A stretch of 64,000 bases of DNA from contig NW_025408671.1 of the NCBI RefSeq assembly GCF_020360975.1, positions 1,488,001 through 1,552,000 on the forward strand, written 5' to 3'. Of the stretch, positions 55,717-64,000 are shown one piece after another. The notes under the pieces are model-generated. The model had not been told where the DNA came from. It saw only the letters and a program-made list of their open reading frames with translations, and ran no database searches. The DNA is from Hirsutella rhossiliensis. Its lineage: Eukaryota > Ascomycota > Sordariomycetes > Hypocreales > Ophiocordycipitaceae. Position 1 is the stretch's first letter. Each line of letters begins with the position of its first letter. Position numbers and translations under genes: made by a program.

Positions 55717-57054
55717 CTATCTCCAGCTGCCAAACCATCCCCTCCCCTTGCTCTTTCCCCTCGCCTCCCTTTCCCTTCTCCTCTGCCCTTCCTGCGTCAT
55801 TCGGATCTGCAGCAACATCACCTTCTCCTCCATCTGCCGGTCCGTCAGGAACCCCCGTCCACCGTCCGGCGCCGTGTCCGGGTCCTCGCTCCCGCTATAT
55901 CGCCCGTCGGCCACGCCCAGCAGCCTGCTCAGCCCCTCGGCCTTGTCCATGAGCCAGGCCCCGTGCTTGAGCCCGTCCCGCCAGTGGGAGGGCAGGGCCT
56001 TGAATCCGACCAAGGCGCCGACCAGAGCCCCCGCGAAGCAGGCGTTGGTGTCGGCGTCGCCGCCTCGCATAATGAGGTCGACAATCAGCGGCTCAAAGAT
56101 GCTGACTTGCCAGGTCAGAGAGCTGCTTGCGGCAGAGGCCTTGCGCATCGCCATGCGTAGTAGGTGAATTCCCGAACCGAGCGTCTTGTACACGTAGCCA
56201 ATCTTGCCCATCTCGTCCAGTTTGAGATGCGCCAGATCCTCTACCTTTGCGTGCCGTCTGAGCTCATCGACGTCCAGCTCCGGCTCGTCTTTGCGATTCG
56301 CGTTCTGTGACATCTGTCTCTCCCGATAGGCAGAGTACCAGGCAATGGCCTGGTCGACGACTTGGTCTATGTGCTCCTCGGCCTTGACCTCGTGCCGCAG
56401 TAGCCCTCGAACCAGGGCAGTCCCGATGGCGCACGAGACGACGCAGCGCGGATCGACGTGTGTGAGCACGGAGAAATCGGCAGCCAACTGAAAGGTCTCG
56501 TCGAGCGTCTTGTCCAAGCTCACAAGACCGAGCGGGTGCGTCCGCATGAGGCTGCCGTTGGGCGCCGCATTGAATCCGCAGTTGACCCAATGCTGCCTCG
56601 CCGTGCCTTCTGGATCGTCCAGGTACGTCTTGTTGCGCACAATGGACCCCACGGTCCTTCCGAGGCCCATGGGCAGCGTGTCGAGCGCCCGCAGCCCCTG
56701 GCGTACCCAGATATGCAGTCGCGAGGCAAAATCTTGCGGGTTGCAGTCGGCGCCGTCTGTGTGAAGAAAGGAAAGCAGTATCAGCAGGGCGTGGTCCGTG
56801 TCGTCGGTCCACTCGCCGGGCTGGTGCGGATCGCGGTGTGCGTCGGTCCGGAATTCGGTGGCCCGGGACCTGGGCAGAAGCGTGAAGAAGCGCGACGGAT
56901 AGGAGCTGGCGGCCATGTCTGCCGTCAGGAACTCGGTGTAGAGGCCGATGGCGTCGCCGAGCGCTGACCCGAAGAGGCAGCCGATGAGGCGGTCATGGAC
57001 GGCTTGCAGGGCGAGTGCCGTGGCCTCGTCCGGGGCAAGCTGCAGACGAGCCAT
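55717..57054 (-). CDS. ADP-ribosylglycohydrolase (DraG/ARH family)
   Basis: Removes ADP-ribose from proteins or small molecules in a Mg-dependent reaction. One exon, 445 residues. Family motifs are all visible: LIGCLFGSALGDAIGLYTEF near the N-terminus, GEWTDDTDHALL with the metal-binding Thr-Asp-Asp, FNAAPNGSLMRTHPLG, a VLTHVDPRC block and GGDADTNACFAGALVGA with the C-terminal metal-binding Asp residues. It is longer than bacterial DraG (about 300) because of a middle insert of charged helix (about 255-285) and a basic C-terminal tail (RRREREARGKSKGRGW). ATG 57054 is the first Met and gives the usual distance to GSALGDA. All catalytic residues are present, so it should be active. The target is unknown. 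Confidence 0.93.
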   Translation of the reverse strand: MARLQLAPDEATALALQAVHDRLIGCLFGSALGDAIGLYTEFLTADMAASSYPSRFFTLLPRSRATEFRTDAHRDPHQPGEWTDDTDHALLILLSFLHTDGADCNPQDFASRLHIWVRQGLRALDTLPMGLGRTVGSIVRNKTYLDDPEGTARQHWVNCGFNAAPNGSLMRTHPLGLVSLDKTLDETFQLAADFSVLTHVDPRCVVSCAIGTALVRGLLRHEVKAEEHIDQVVDQAIAWYSAYRERQMSQNANRKDEPELDVDELRRHAKVEDLAHLKLDEMGKIGYVYKTLGSGIHLLRMAMRKASAASSSLTWQVSIFEPLIVDLIMRGGDADTNACFAGALVGALVGFKALPSHWRDGLKHGAWLMDKAEGLSRLLGVADGRYSGSEDPDTAPDGGRGFLTDRQMEEKVMLLQIRMTQEGQRRREREARGKSKGRGWFGSWR

Positions 57055-57251
57055 GCTCACTGCAAGTGCCAAGGGTGCTTTGGCTGTTGATTATCTGGTC
57101 TCACGATGAAAGCTGCGGTGGTTGAGGTGAATCGTGCATGAGGGCAATTACTAACCAACGTTAGATGTGGAACTCGCATCAAACGGCAGGGGTTCGACAT
57201 GTCTTTTATTATTTCTTTCATGTCCGACTTACATAATAGGATTCGAAAATA

Positions 57252-57382
57252 CTCGGGGGGTTGACTAGCAGGGGTCCGCAAGGCCCCCCCCTCTCCTACG
57301 GAGAGGGGGTCACAAAACTTGTTTCTTTGACGGTCGTGTTTCCCTCTATCGCAACTTCAATCTACCGCCACGCCGTCAATTG
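57252..57382 (+). repeat. Left terminal inverted repeat of element 2
   Basis: 131 bp, outer end CTCGGGGGGTTGAC. It contains a perfect 10-bp hairpin (CCCCCTCTCC at 57287-57296, GGAGAGGGGG at 57300-57309, loop TAC). Confidence 0.95.
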
Positions 57383-57434
57383 ATGCTATCAAGTCTCAAA
57401 ACTTTCGCAATATCGTTAACCATACTTCATTTCC

Positions 57435-59800
57435 ATGATGCCAAATTTTCAGCCTGATCAGAGCTTGCGTGCGGCGAATGCGGCGCGAGAATATCTTGAC
57501 GGCGACTCGCTAACGCGTACAACACGCGCAAATCCCGCGCCTCCGCGCGTCTTGACAATCAACGAGCTCGCAGTGATACACAAGACCAATGAAGGCCTCG
57601 TAAAGAAGTATATCAGGCTTCTTCGCGCCAATCTGGCTCTTCCAAGCGGGGGAAAGGGAGGCGCCCCTACTGCTCTTACCGATGCTGAAGAGAAGAGTCT
57701 ACTCTCATACGCAAGACTCGTCGAAGGCGGCACTTTCGCACTCACGGAGGCATGCCTCATCAATAAGGCCAACTTTATCCGCCATCATCGCCGTCAGGGC
57801 TTAACTTCTCAGGTGTCGAGATCGTGGCTTACTCGCTTTAAACGGCGGCATCCAGAGCTTGCCATCAGGAGGCTAGGATCCAGGAGATCACTCGCGCCGG
57901 CGCCGAGCTTGAGGTTGACGAGCTTGAGGCTTGGTTCCACGAATATCAGGCCGTTATCAAGGAGCTCAGAATAACGCCAGAAAATCTATGGAATTTCGAC
58001 GAAACCCTCTTCAGCTTGGGTGGATGAAGGGCTCCTAAAGCTAGTGTCATTACGGATGAAGAGGAGCAGAAGGCCCGTCTTCTTCCAGCCTGGGAATAAG
58101 GAGTCGTTAACATCAGTGGATGCCACCAGTGCCGCCGGAAAGCCATTCCTTCTTTCCTTATCCTTAGTGCAAAGTCCTCCTTGAAGAATACACGATGGCT
58201 ACAATTAGCGACGACGTTGTCGTTACATATACAACAACAGGATATAACAATAGCCAGCGGGCGTTCCAGTGGCTTCAGCACTTCAACCGCTACTCCTTTG
58301 CTAGGAGTAGCTCCTTTAAAACCATACTATCGAGAACTGGTTCGGCTACCCGGCTACAATCACACGGGAAGGCTGGGATAAGAGCAATGGGGAACGGCGT
58401 ACATTCTACACTCAGAAGACGAAGACGGTCTTCCGGCTGCTCGTTATGGATGGATTTGCTGCACACGAGGACCCTGAATTTATCTGGTATTGCGAGATGT
58501 TCGAGATCGTACCGTTCAAGCTACCATCGCATACAAGCCACCTCCTACAACCTCTTGACGTTGGCGTCTATCAACATCTCAAACGTGCACAACAAGGAGC
58601 CTTAAAGAAGTTCGTTATCGGTGGCGGCACACGCATCTCGAGATTCGACTTTCTCTGCCAATGGAATGAGCTATTCAGCGCCGCGTTTAAGGCTTGTTAT
58701 ATCTTTGTGGGCTTTGAACAGTCCGGGCTATGGCCTCCTGATCCTGAAGTGGTGCTAGGTCCATTACGAGCTGCCTCTAAAGACCGACAGGAGCCTATTT
58801 TCCCACAGCTTTTAGCGAGGAATTTGGTGACACCACGTAAGGTAAAGTGATCTTGAAGCCAGTCGGAAAAACTCGGTATCCTAAGCAGCCCGACGAGAGA
58901 TCGTTAATAACGCGTCAGCCTGTCTTGATCTTGCGATTTTAACACAATCGGCTCATACACAGTTTATACAGCATCAGCAAGACCGTATCCAGCGAGAGGC
59001 GCAGAACCAAGACCCTACGCCGAATCCGAGGCGTTGACGATGGCGCCTTTACGATACAGCAACTACGAGAAAGCGGCCGCCCGGCAGCAAGAAGACCAAG
59101 AGGCTAGTGCCAAGCGTGCTCTTAAGGATAGCGAGACTCAATTTCGACATCTCCGTGCTATGGATGCCGCACAAACAGCGTCACAGCCTCGTCTACGCGG
59201 TGGAGCCGCCGTGGCGGCGAAAGCAGTAGAAGAGGCCAAGTACAGGACATACATTCAACAACTCGTGACCCCGGAAGAAGCTGTCGCTCGCGAGGCTCTT
59301 CAAGAGCGCTGGACTACGGCTACGGAGGGCTACCGGTATTTCCTATGGGCAACACACCTAAAGGCGATCTCACAGCTCTTCCTGATATCGTGGCCTGGTC
59401 ACAAGCTCAGGAGGAGGCGCGGGCACAAGCTGCTGCCAACGTGGCCGACGAAGACTCTGATATCGATCATGACTATATATCTATGCTGCTTTCTTCAGAG
59501 CCGGATCTCGCGCCTAATAGCGACGATGATGAGGATGACATTCAGATCATAACAACACAGCGCCAACGCCCGCGTATTGCGAGACCACCACTATCGCAGC
59601 TTCCACTCGAGCAGCTTCCGCCACGGCAGCCGGTGCAATTGAACGAAGAAGACGAGGCGGCGATCCAGGCCGAGCTCAAGGAGGAACGCGTTATCGTGGG
59701 TGTATACAGCGACGAGGATAATGAAGAAGAGGATGAGCCGGAGGTTGTTATATATGGTAGACGAATTGCTGTACCAAAGACGCGCGTGCGTCAGGCCTAG
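57435..59800 (+). pseudogene. DDE transposase of element 2, frameshifted
   Basis: Starts at an ATG near 57435 with a DNA-binding part: TINELAVIHKTNEGLVKKYI (helix-turn-helix of the Psq/CENP-B type) and SRSWLTRFKRRHPELA. The frame breaks near 57870. In the next frame ELEAWFHEYQ and NLWNFDETLF supply the first catalytic Asp. Several breaks follow between 58020 and 58445. LLVMDGFAAHEDPEF gives the second Asp and SHLLQPLDVGVYQHLK the third, in a clean frame to 58850. The C-terminal region (59034-59800) is highly charged, with an acidic tail, again split over two frames. At least four frame breaks or stops make it non-functional. It is the same superfamily as element 1 but clearly a different lineage. 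Confidence 0.87.
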
Positions 59801-59919
59801 AGCATTAGATTTGTAATTTACTAGTAACACCAACGACTGAACCAATTCTCACGAGACTTGACACCTAAATTCTATAGTACCTAATAGACACTGTATCTTT
59901 GTTTCAATCCTAAGAAGCC

Positions 59920-60050
59920 CAATTGACGGCGTGGCGGTAGATTGAAGTTGCGATAGAGGGAAACACGACCGTCAAAGAAACAAGTTTTGTGACCCCCTCT
60001 CCGTAGGAGAGGGGGGGGCCTTGCGGACCCCTGCTAGTCAACCCCCCGAG
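59920..60050 (-). repeat. Right terminal inverted repeat of element 2
   Basis: Reverse complement of the left repeat over all 131 bp, including the hairpin. Confidence 0.95.
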
Positions 60051-60295
60051 TAGGCTGAAAAGGCGAGCAGCTGAGTTTGAGCGCAGAGAAAGTAAATTCG
60101 TCTCCCTATCCGACCGAGTTCCTAAGGATGCCACCTGGACCATACTGCCTCCTCCCTGCTCTCGCCCTCTTGTCGTTGCTACTTAGGCGACAGCATCGTC
60201 CAACTCTCTCCACGCGGCCAAATCCCACGGTGGAAGAAGGGTTTTCTTAAAAGGATCCAGTTCGGTCTCCCCTGCTTTTTCGATAGGAGGGTTGT

Positions 60296-61377
60296 CTATG
60301 CATTTTGTGCGACGCGACCGCTCTCCCACAGGCCACCATAAAAGGACTCACACATCGACATGGCGCAGCCGATGCAGCTGGTATCCTTCCAGATGATCTG
60401 TGAGAAATGTTCGACTCGAGCCGGGACTGTTTTCCCCATATTTCTTTTACAGCTTCTTCCAAGCTTCTTCTGTGTGCCCCTCGTCAACCACAAAGGTTTT
60501 CCAGTCCAAAGGAAGCCGCTCCCACTCCCACCAGATTCGCATGCTGACCTTAACCATATCAAGGACATCATACATTGCCTTCTTCTGCCACTTGGCGGCA
60601 TGCCCATCTTTCCAAGAGCGGGCGACTTTGTTCTCATCCCAGCTTTCTGGCTATGAATCGGAAACGACGTGCCCGTGGTCGTACACGCAGTGGGTCGGTT
60701 GCTTTTGAGCATCCTCGGCCAAGTCCTCGTCCCAGGCCACATTAGGCGTATCATGGTGCTTCTGGCGCACGTATTTGTGCCATTGACGTACTGTTGCTTG
60801 TATTTCTCGTGGTCGACATGTGAGCTGTCCCTGTAGATCGGGAGCTCGCCAAGACCTAAGGATCCTCCAGTACTCTAGGCGCCTTGACCATCCACGTTAT
60901 TATTCTTGTTTCCCGAAGGGCTAAGGCTCTGAGTCTGCTGACTCTCGCTATCGCCATTGTCGTTACGGTGGCCGCCATTAACCTGGCTTGCCAAAGGGGG
61001 TGTGGCTCGGAGTCTGCTGGCTCTTGCCATCGCCATTATCATTATAGAGGTCATTGTTGTTCTGGCCTCCGGAAAGTCTGGAGATCTGAGTCCGCTGGTC
61101 CTCGCTATCGCCATCGTCGTTATCGTGACCGTCGTTCTGGCTTCCCAAAGGGCTGGGCCCCTGGTGGCCCTGATGATGCTTCAGCCTTCCGGAGCCCACC
61201 AATTTCCCAGACTGCAGCTGGGTTGCCAGCTCGGTCCGTCGTCTCTTCCTGGGACCCACGTCCATCGTTTCATATTTCCTTCACCCCGTCCGCGATTGGG
61301 CCTTTATCGCCGCTTGACAGGTTCTATGGCAGGGCCAAAGCAAGCGGGAGCGCTAGAGATAGCAGCGCAGAGCGCAT
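60296..61377 (-). pseudogene. CAP/PR-1-like secreted protein, dead
   Basis: The ATG at 61377 opens a clear signal peptide (RSALLSLALPLALALP), followed at once by TAG. Further along, a Gly/Asn/Asp/Gln-rich low-complexity region is built of three imperfect copies of an about 80-bp unit. Then CAP-domain sense appears on the minus strand: WHKYVRQKHHDTPNVAWDEDLAEDAQ (the first CAP helix and strand), a TAG, WDENKVARSWKDG, a TAA, and in another frame HFSQIIWKDTSCIGCAM, which is the CAP family signature block with its conserved His and Cys. At least three stops and two frame changes break it. Live members are secreted sterol- or lipid-binding proteins. It begins about 245 bp from transposon element 2. 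Confidence 0.66.
60890..61145. repeat. Three imperfect copies of an about 80-bp unit in the CAP relic
   Basis: Units near 60927, 61007 and 61086 share CTGAGTCTGCTGRCTC-like starts and CGCTATCGCCAT cores. On the minus strand they coded for Asp/Gly/Asn/Ser/Gln-rich linker repeats. Confidence 0.7.
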
Positions 61378-62612
61378 CGTCTATTCCGGGTTTAGGTCTC
61401 AGAGAGAGATGTGAGTGCTGATAGTACCAGAAACAGTATTGAAAGGTATCAACGAAATGGAACGGGTATAATTAAGCAAGCTTCGGTCTGCCAAGGAATT
61501 AAAAAAAAGGAAGGAGTATCCTTAGACTTATAGGACTTATCAAGCCCGACTCGTCTTCGGGGTTTTACTTCGAGGATATAGAAGGCTTTATTAGAAAAGT
61601 AATTATGTACAAACAATACCCCAAGCCCCTAAGTCCTCGGCTCCTCACCTTTCTTATTAATACTCGAAATTACACACATATGAATTGGAAGAACCGTCTT
61701 ATTCTGATACTTGTCTTACTCCAGTTTGTATGGATGTCAGCCACGTCAAGATCCTCTCGGAGTACTACGTGCCGATTTTAGTATGATATTAGCTCCCATG
61801 GGCGGCAGCAATGATTGCTTCAGCCATGAACTCCAGTCGAGAATGTTTTCCACACTGGGGCGGGGACAGATGGGGCTCAGATGCTTCTATTTTTCGGCCG
61901 AGGGCCCATCATATGTCTGCAAGAGGCTGAAGCTCGGTGAGATCGAGAGGATATTGACTCGTATACGTGGATATAGATGGGGCTGAGGATTCATACATAG
62001 AAGACGCCATCCACGTGTCCTGGAAGTAAATGTCGCTCCATGTAATATGCAAAGTCGATGCCATGAATGAAACCAGCTTAACATCAACGTTCGGGCGTGC
62101 AGCTCTCCGCAGAATCGTATCTCGTGAGCGGAACAAGGCTGTCTCACTGAGATCTTGACTATACTTGTACTTGGTCATCATGATTTTGCTTGCTCTTCGC
62201 TTCTACTGTAGCCTCAAGGGCCATTGTGCAGGACTAGTGCTGCACCTAAGACTTTCCCCGGGCGAACTGGACGGATTATGCTTGACTCCGCGGCGGACTT
62301 ACCACCTCCGTGCCCCGGATCCGCGAGCTCTGGGAGATCTATTTCCAAGAGGGGCTGACGTTCCCCAGAATGACGGCTCCCTAGCCTTGCCAAGCAAGGA
62401 CAAATCCAATGTTTCACAATGCGGTTGCCGCAGGAATCCTGATTGCTTACTCGGTGACGTGTTGGTCGTAGTAGAACCCCGACAGCCCCGAAACACAAGA
62501 TATTTTGCAAAGCTACTTGTACAAATAATGGAGGCATGCAAGAGGCCCGCAGCCACGCATGTTCTCGTTGCCTCGACCTACGATTCATCTACAGGCTCAC
62601 AAAGCGGCCGCG
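61378..62612. other. Intergenic region
   Basis: About 1.2 kb without a supported gene; 61440-61710 is AT-rich compared with the surroundings. The right end is the Kelch-gene promoter. Confidence 0.45.
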
Positions 62613-63632
62613 ATGCGCCTCACGTCTCCGACTCTGCTCGCCTTTGGTGGCCTGGCTGGACTCGTCGCCAGTTCACGCTCTCCGTCTACAGCCGGCAGAT
62701 GGCGTGACCTGGCTCCCATCCCCAAGGCACCCCGTCAAGAGCATACTACCGTGGCCCTTTCACCGACGACTTTAGCCGTCCTCGGCGGCATCGTGACTGG
62801 GAGCGAACCTGCCGTGACGACTAACATCATGCAATTGTATGATATCCCTACCAACACTTGGTCATCGGCACCCAATATTCCCGTGCCGATGAACCACATC
62901 AATGCCGCTGTCGTTGACGGCAAGATTTATCTGCTCGGCGGTCTCGCGGTCCTGTCAAACGGCTCGTGGAGTGCAATTCCAGACTCTTGGGTCTTTGACC
63001 CGGAAGAAGCCCAGTGGAAGTCCATTGCACCGATGCCCAAAGAGGTGGCACGTGGAAGTGCAGCAATGGGCGTGCACGGAAAGACAATCTACTTGGCCGG
63101 TGGCATGACTATCCTGGTCCCCGGCGTTTACCAGAATTCAGTTGATACCGTCTCCGCATTTGACACAACTAAAGGAACCTGGAAGACCCTGTCCAAGCAA
63201 TTGCCCGAGGGGAGAGATCATGCCGGCGCAGCAGTCGTGGATTCCGCCTTTTACGTCCTCGGCGGCAGAAACTTTGGGCAAAATAATGTGAGAGACACTG
63301 TCTTCTCGTTGAACTTGAAGAACCACAGCGGGGGATGGAAAGACGGGTCGGCGAGGCTCCCCACTGCCCGCGGTGGCCTCTCGATTGGCACGATTGGCAT
63401 ATCGATTTACGCCTTTGGCGGCGAGGGCAACAGAGCCGAGGGGACGAACGGCGTGTTTAACCAGACGGAGGTATTTGACACACAGTCAGGAACGTGGACA
63501 AGGCTTCCGCCGATGAGGCTTCCGAGACATGGGACGTCAGCTGTTGCTGTTGGTGGTCGCATCTACATTCCAGGGGGAGGCTTTGCTCAAGGTGCTCATC
63601 CAGTACACGACACAGATGTATTTTGCCCTTAG
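62613..63632 (+). CDS. Secreted Kelch-repeat protein
   Basis: One exon, 339 residues. Residues 1-20 look like a signal peptide (SPTLLAFGGLAGLVAS). About six Kelch units follow, each with the Gly-Gly pair after a hydrophobic strand and a later Trp: TLAVLGGIVTG, KIYLLGGLAV, KTIYLAGGMTI, AFYVLGGRNFG, SIYAFGGEGN and RIYIPGGGFA. Trp residues in the NTWSSAP, AQWKSI, GTWKTL and GTWTRLP blocks complete the repeats. The six units should close into one beta-propeller. There is no oxidase copper-site region, so it is probably a binding or structural protein rather than a galactose oxidase. The start at 62613 was preferred to 62559 because only it puts the hydrophobic run at the N-terminus. No membrane helix follows the propeller. 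Ligand unknown. Confidence 0.9.
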   Translation: MRLTSPTLLAFGGLAGLVASSRSPSTAGRWRDLAPIPKAPRQEHTTVALSPTTLAVLGGIVTGSEPAVTTNIMQLYDIPTNTWSSAPNIPVPMNHINAAVVDGKIYLLGGLAVLSNGSWSAIPDSWVFDPEEAQWKSIAPMPKEVARGSAAMGVHGKTIYLAGGMTILVPGVYQNSVDTVSAFDTTKGTWKTLSKQLPEGRDHAGAAVVDSAFYVLGGRNFGQNNVRDTVFSLNLKNHSGGWKDGSARLPTARGGLSIGTIGISIYAFGGEGNRAEGTNGVFNQTEVFDTQSGTWTRLPPMRLPRHGTSAVAVGGRIYIPGGGFAQGAHPVHDTDVFCP

Positions 63633-64000
63633 AGAGGACATGTTATTACAAGCGCCCCTGTCGCTTAGGATGAACAAGTTGAAAAACTCCATGACAACTC
63701 ATCACCTTATGGTCAGGGTGTGCAAAAGTCAGTCTGCTTTTGAACTGGACGTACGAAGGGCATCACATATGCAGGCCGCCAACGGCAAAGTCTGAGTCCC
63801 GGTCTTGTTCTTTATGTTCTTAGTGTTCTACCGTCTTTATTCTCGGCGAGGGAGGCTATCTCGCAGGCTTAATAAATTCTATATTGAGTGAGGCCCCTGA
63901 GGCGACTGCTCTGTCTAATGACAGTACTCTCCTTTCTCTGGATCACAACCTTCGACAGCAGTTTGGAAGATTGTGGAGTGACCTGGATCCCTTTCATGGC
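63633..64000. other. Window end, no gene seen
   Basis: About 0.37 kb of 3' UTR and intergenic sequence; no supported feature. Confidence 0.5.

Larger units (their letters stand above)
57252..60050 (+). mobile_element. pogo/Fot1-type DNA transposon (element 2)
   Basis: A 2799-bp element with 131-bp terminal inverted repeats that I read as identical, flanked by TA on both sides (57250-57251 and 60051-60052). Inside is a broken DDE transposase. Identical repeats point to a rather recent insertion, or recent copying, in spite of the damaged transposase. It sits between the ADP-ribosylglycohydrolase promoter and a dead CAP gene. Confidence 0.95.

Noticed and set aside
60957..61421. Plus-strand frame with hydrophobic repeats (LAIAIVVIV-like)
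   Set aside because: It is the complement of the Asp/Asn/Gly-coding repeat of the CAP relic; the minus strand makes better sense with its signal peptide and CAP blocks.

Overview
The window looks like nuclear DNA of a filamentous ascomycete, most likely a Sordariomycete and probably in the Hypocreales. The protein-coding genes are GC-rich. Introns are short (about 50-125 bp) with GT..AG ends and CTAAC/CTGAC-like branch sites, and some genes have a single exon. A class II hydrophobin with an Asn/Gly-rich leader, a glycogen debranching enzyme, a CSC1-type channel, 2EXR and F-box proteins and pogo/Fot1-type transposons all fit this. No database was searched; identifications rest on motifs and family layout read by eye.

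Layout. 1-6.8 kb: 3' part of a glycerol-3-phosphate dehydrogenase, a secreted alpha/beta-hydrolase (secretory-lipase type, minus strand) and a four-exon 14-TM-type MFS exporter. 6.9-12.6 kb: a dead tannase/feruloyl-esterase relic, a four-exon RGS-domain membrane protein that needs a GC-AG intron, and an NmrA/isoflavone-reductase-like oxidoreductase. 13.5-20.3 kb: the glycogen debranching enzyme and a single-pass membrane protein with a Cys-rich outer domain. 21.2-24.0 kb: a decayed 2.78-kb TA-flanked transposon. 24-28.6 kb: no gene I can support. 28.7-41.5 kb: a BTB protein, the hydrophobin, a CSC1/TMEM63-like channel, an F-box protein broken by one in-frame TAG, and a D-2-hydroxyacid dehydrogenase. 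41.9-46.7 kb: an unfamiliar secreted protein with a Cys-rich cassette duplicated downstream, and a small secreted eight-Cys protein. 47.1-51.7 kb: a 2EXR protein, then a gene-poor stretch with coding-like relics. 51.9-57.1 kb: a coiled-coil protein, an FMO fused to a DUF6314-like domain, and an ADP-ribosylglycohydrolase. 57.3-60.1 kb: a second transposon with identical 131-bp inverted repeats. 60.3-61.4 kb: a CAP/PR-1 pseudogene. 62.6-63.6 kb: a secreted Kelch protein.

The genes do not form one evident pathway or cluster. Housekeeping functions (glycerol and glycogen metabolism, osmosensing channel, RGS signalling) alternate with accessory islands rich in secreted proteins, dead genes and transposons. 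The most unusual part is 41.9-46.7 kb: two loci for secreted Cys-rich proteins, one carrying a visible tandem duplication in which a downstream cassette has been cut off by a stop codon and an AT-rich spacer. The two transposons share an architecture, a perfect hairpin inside each long terminal inverted repeat, although their sequences differ.
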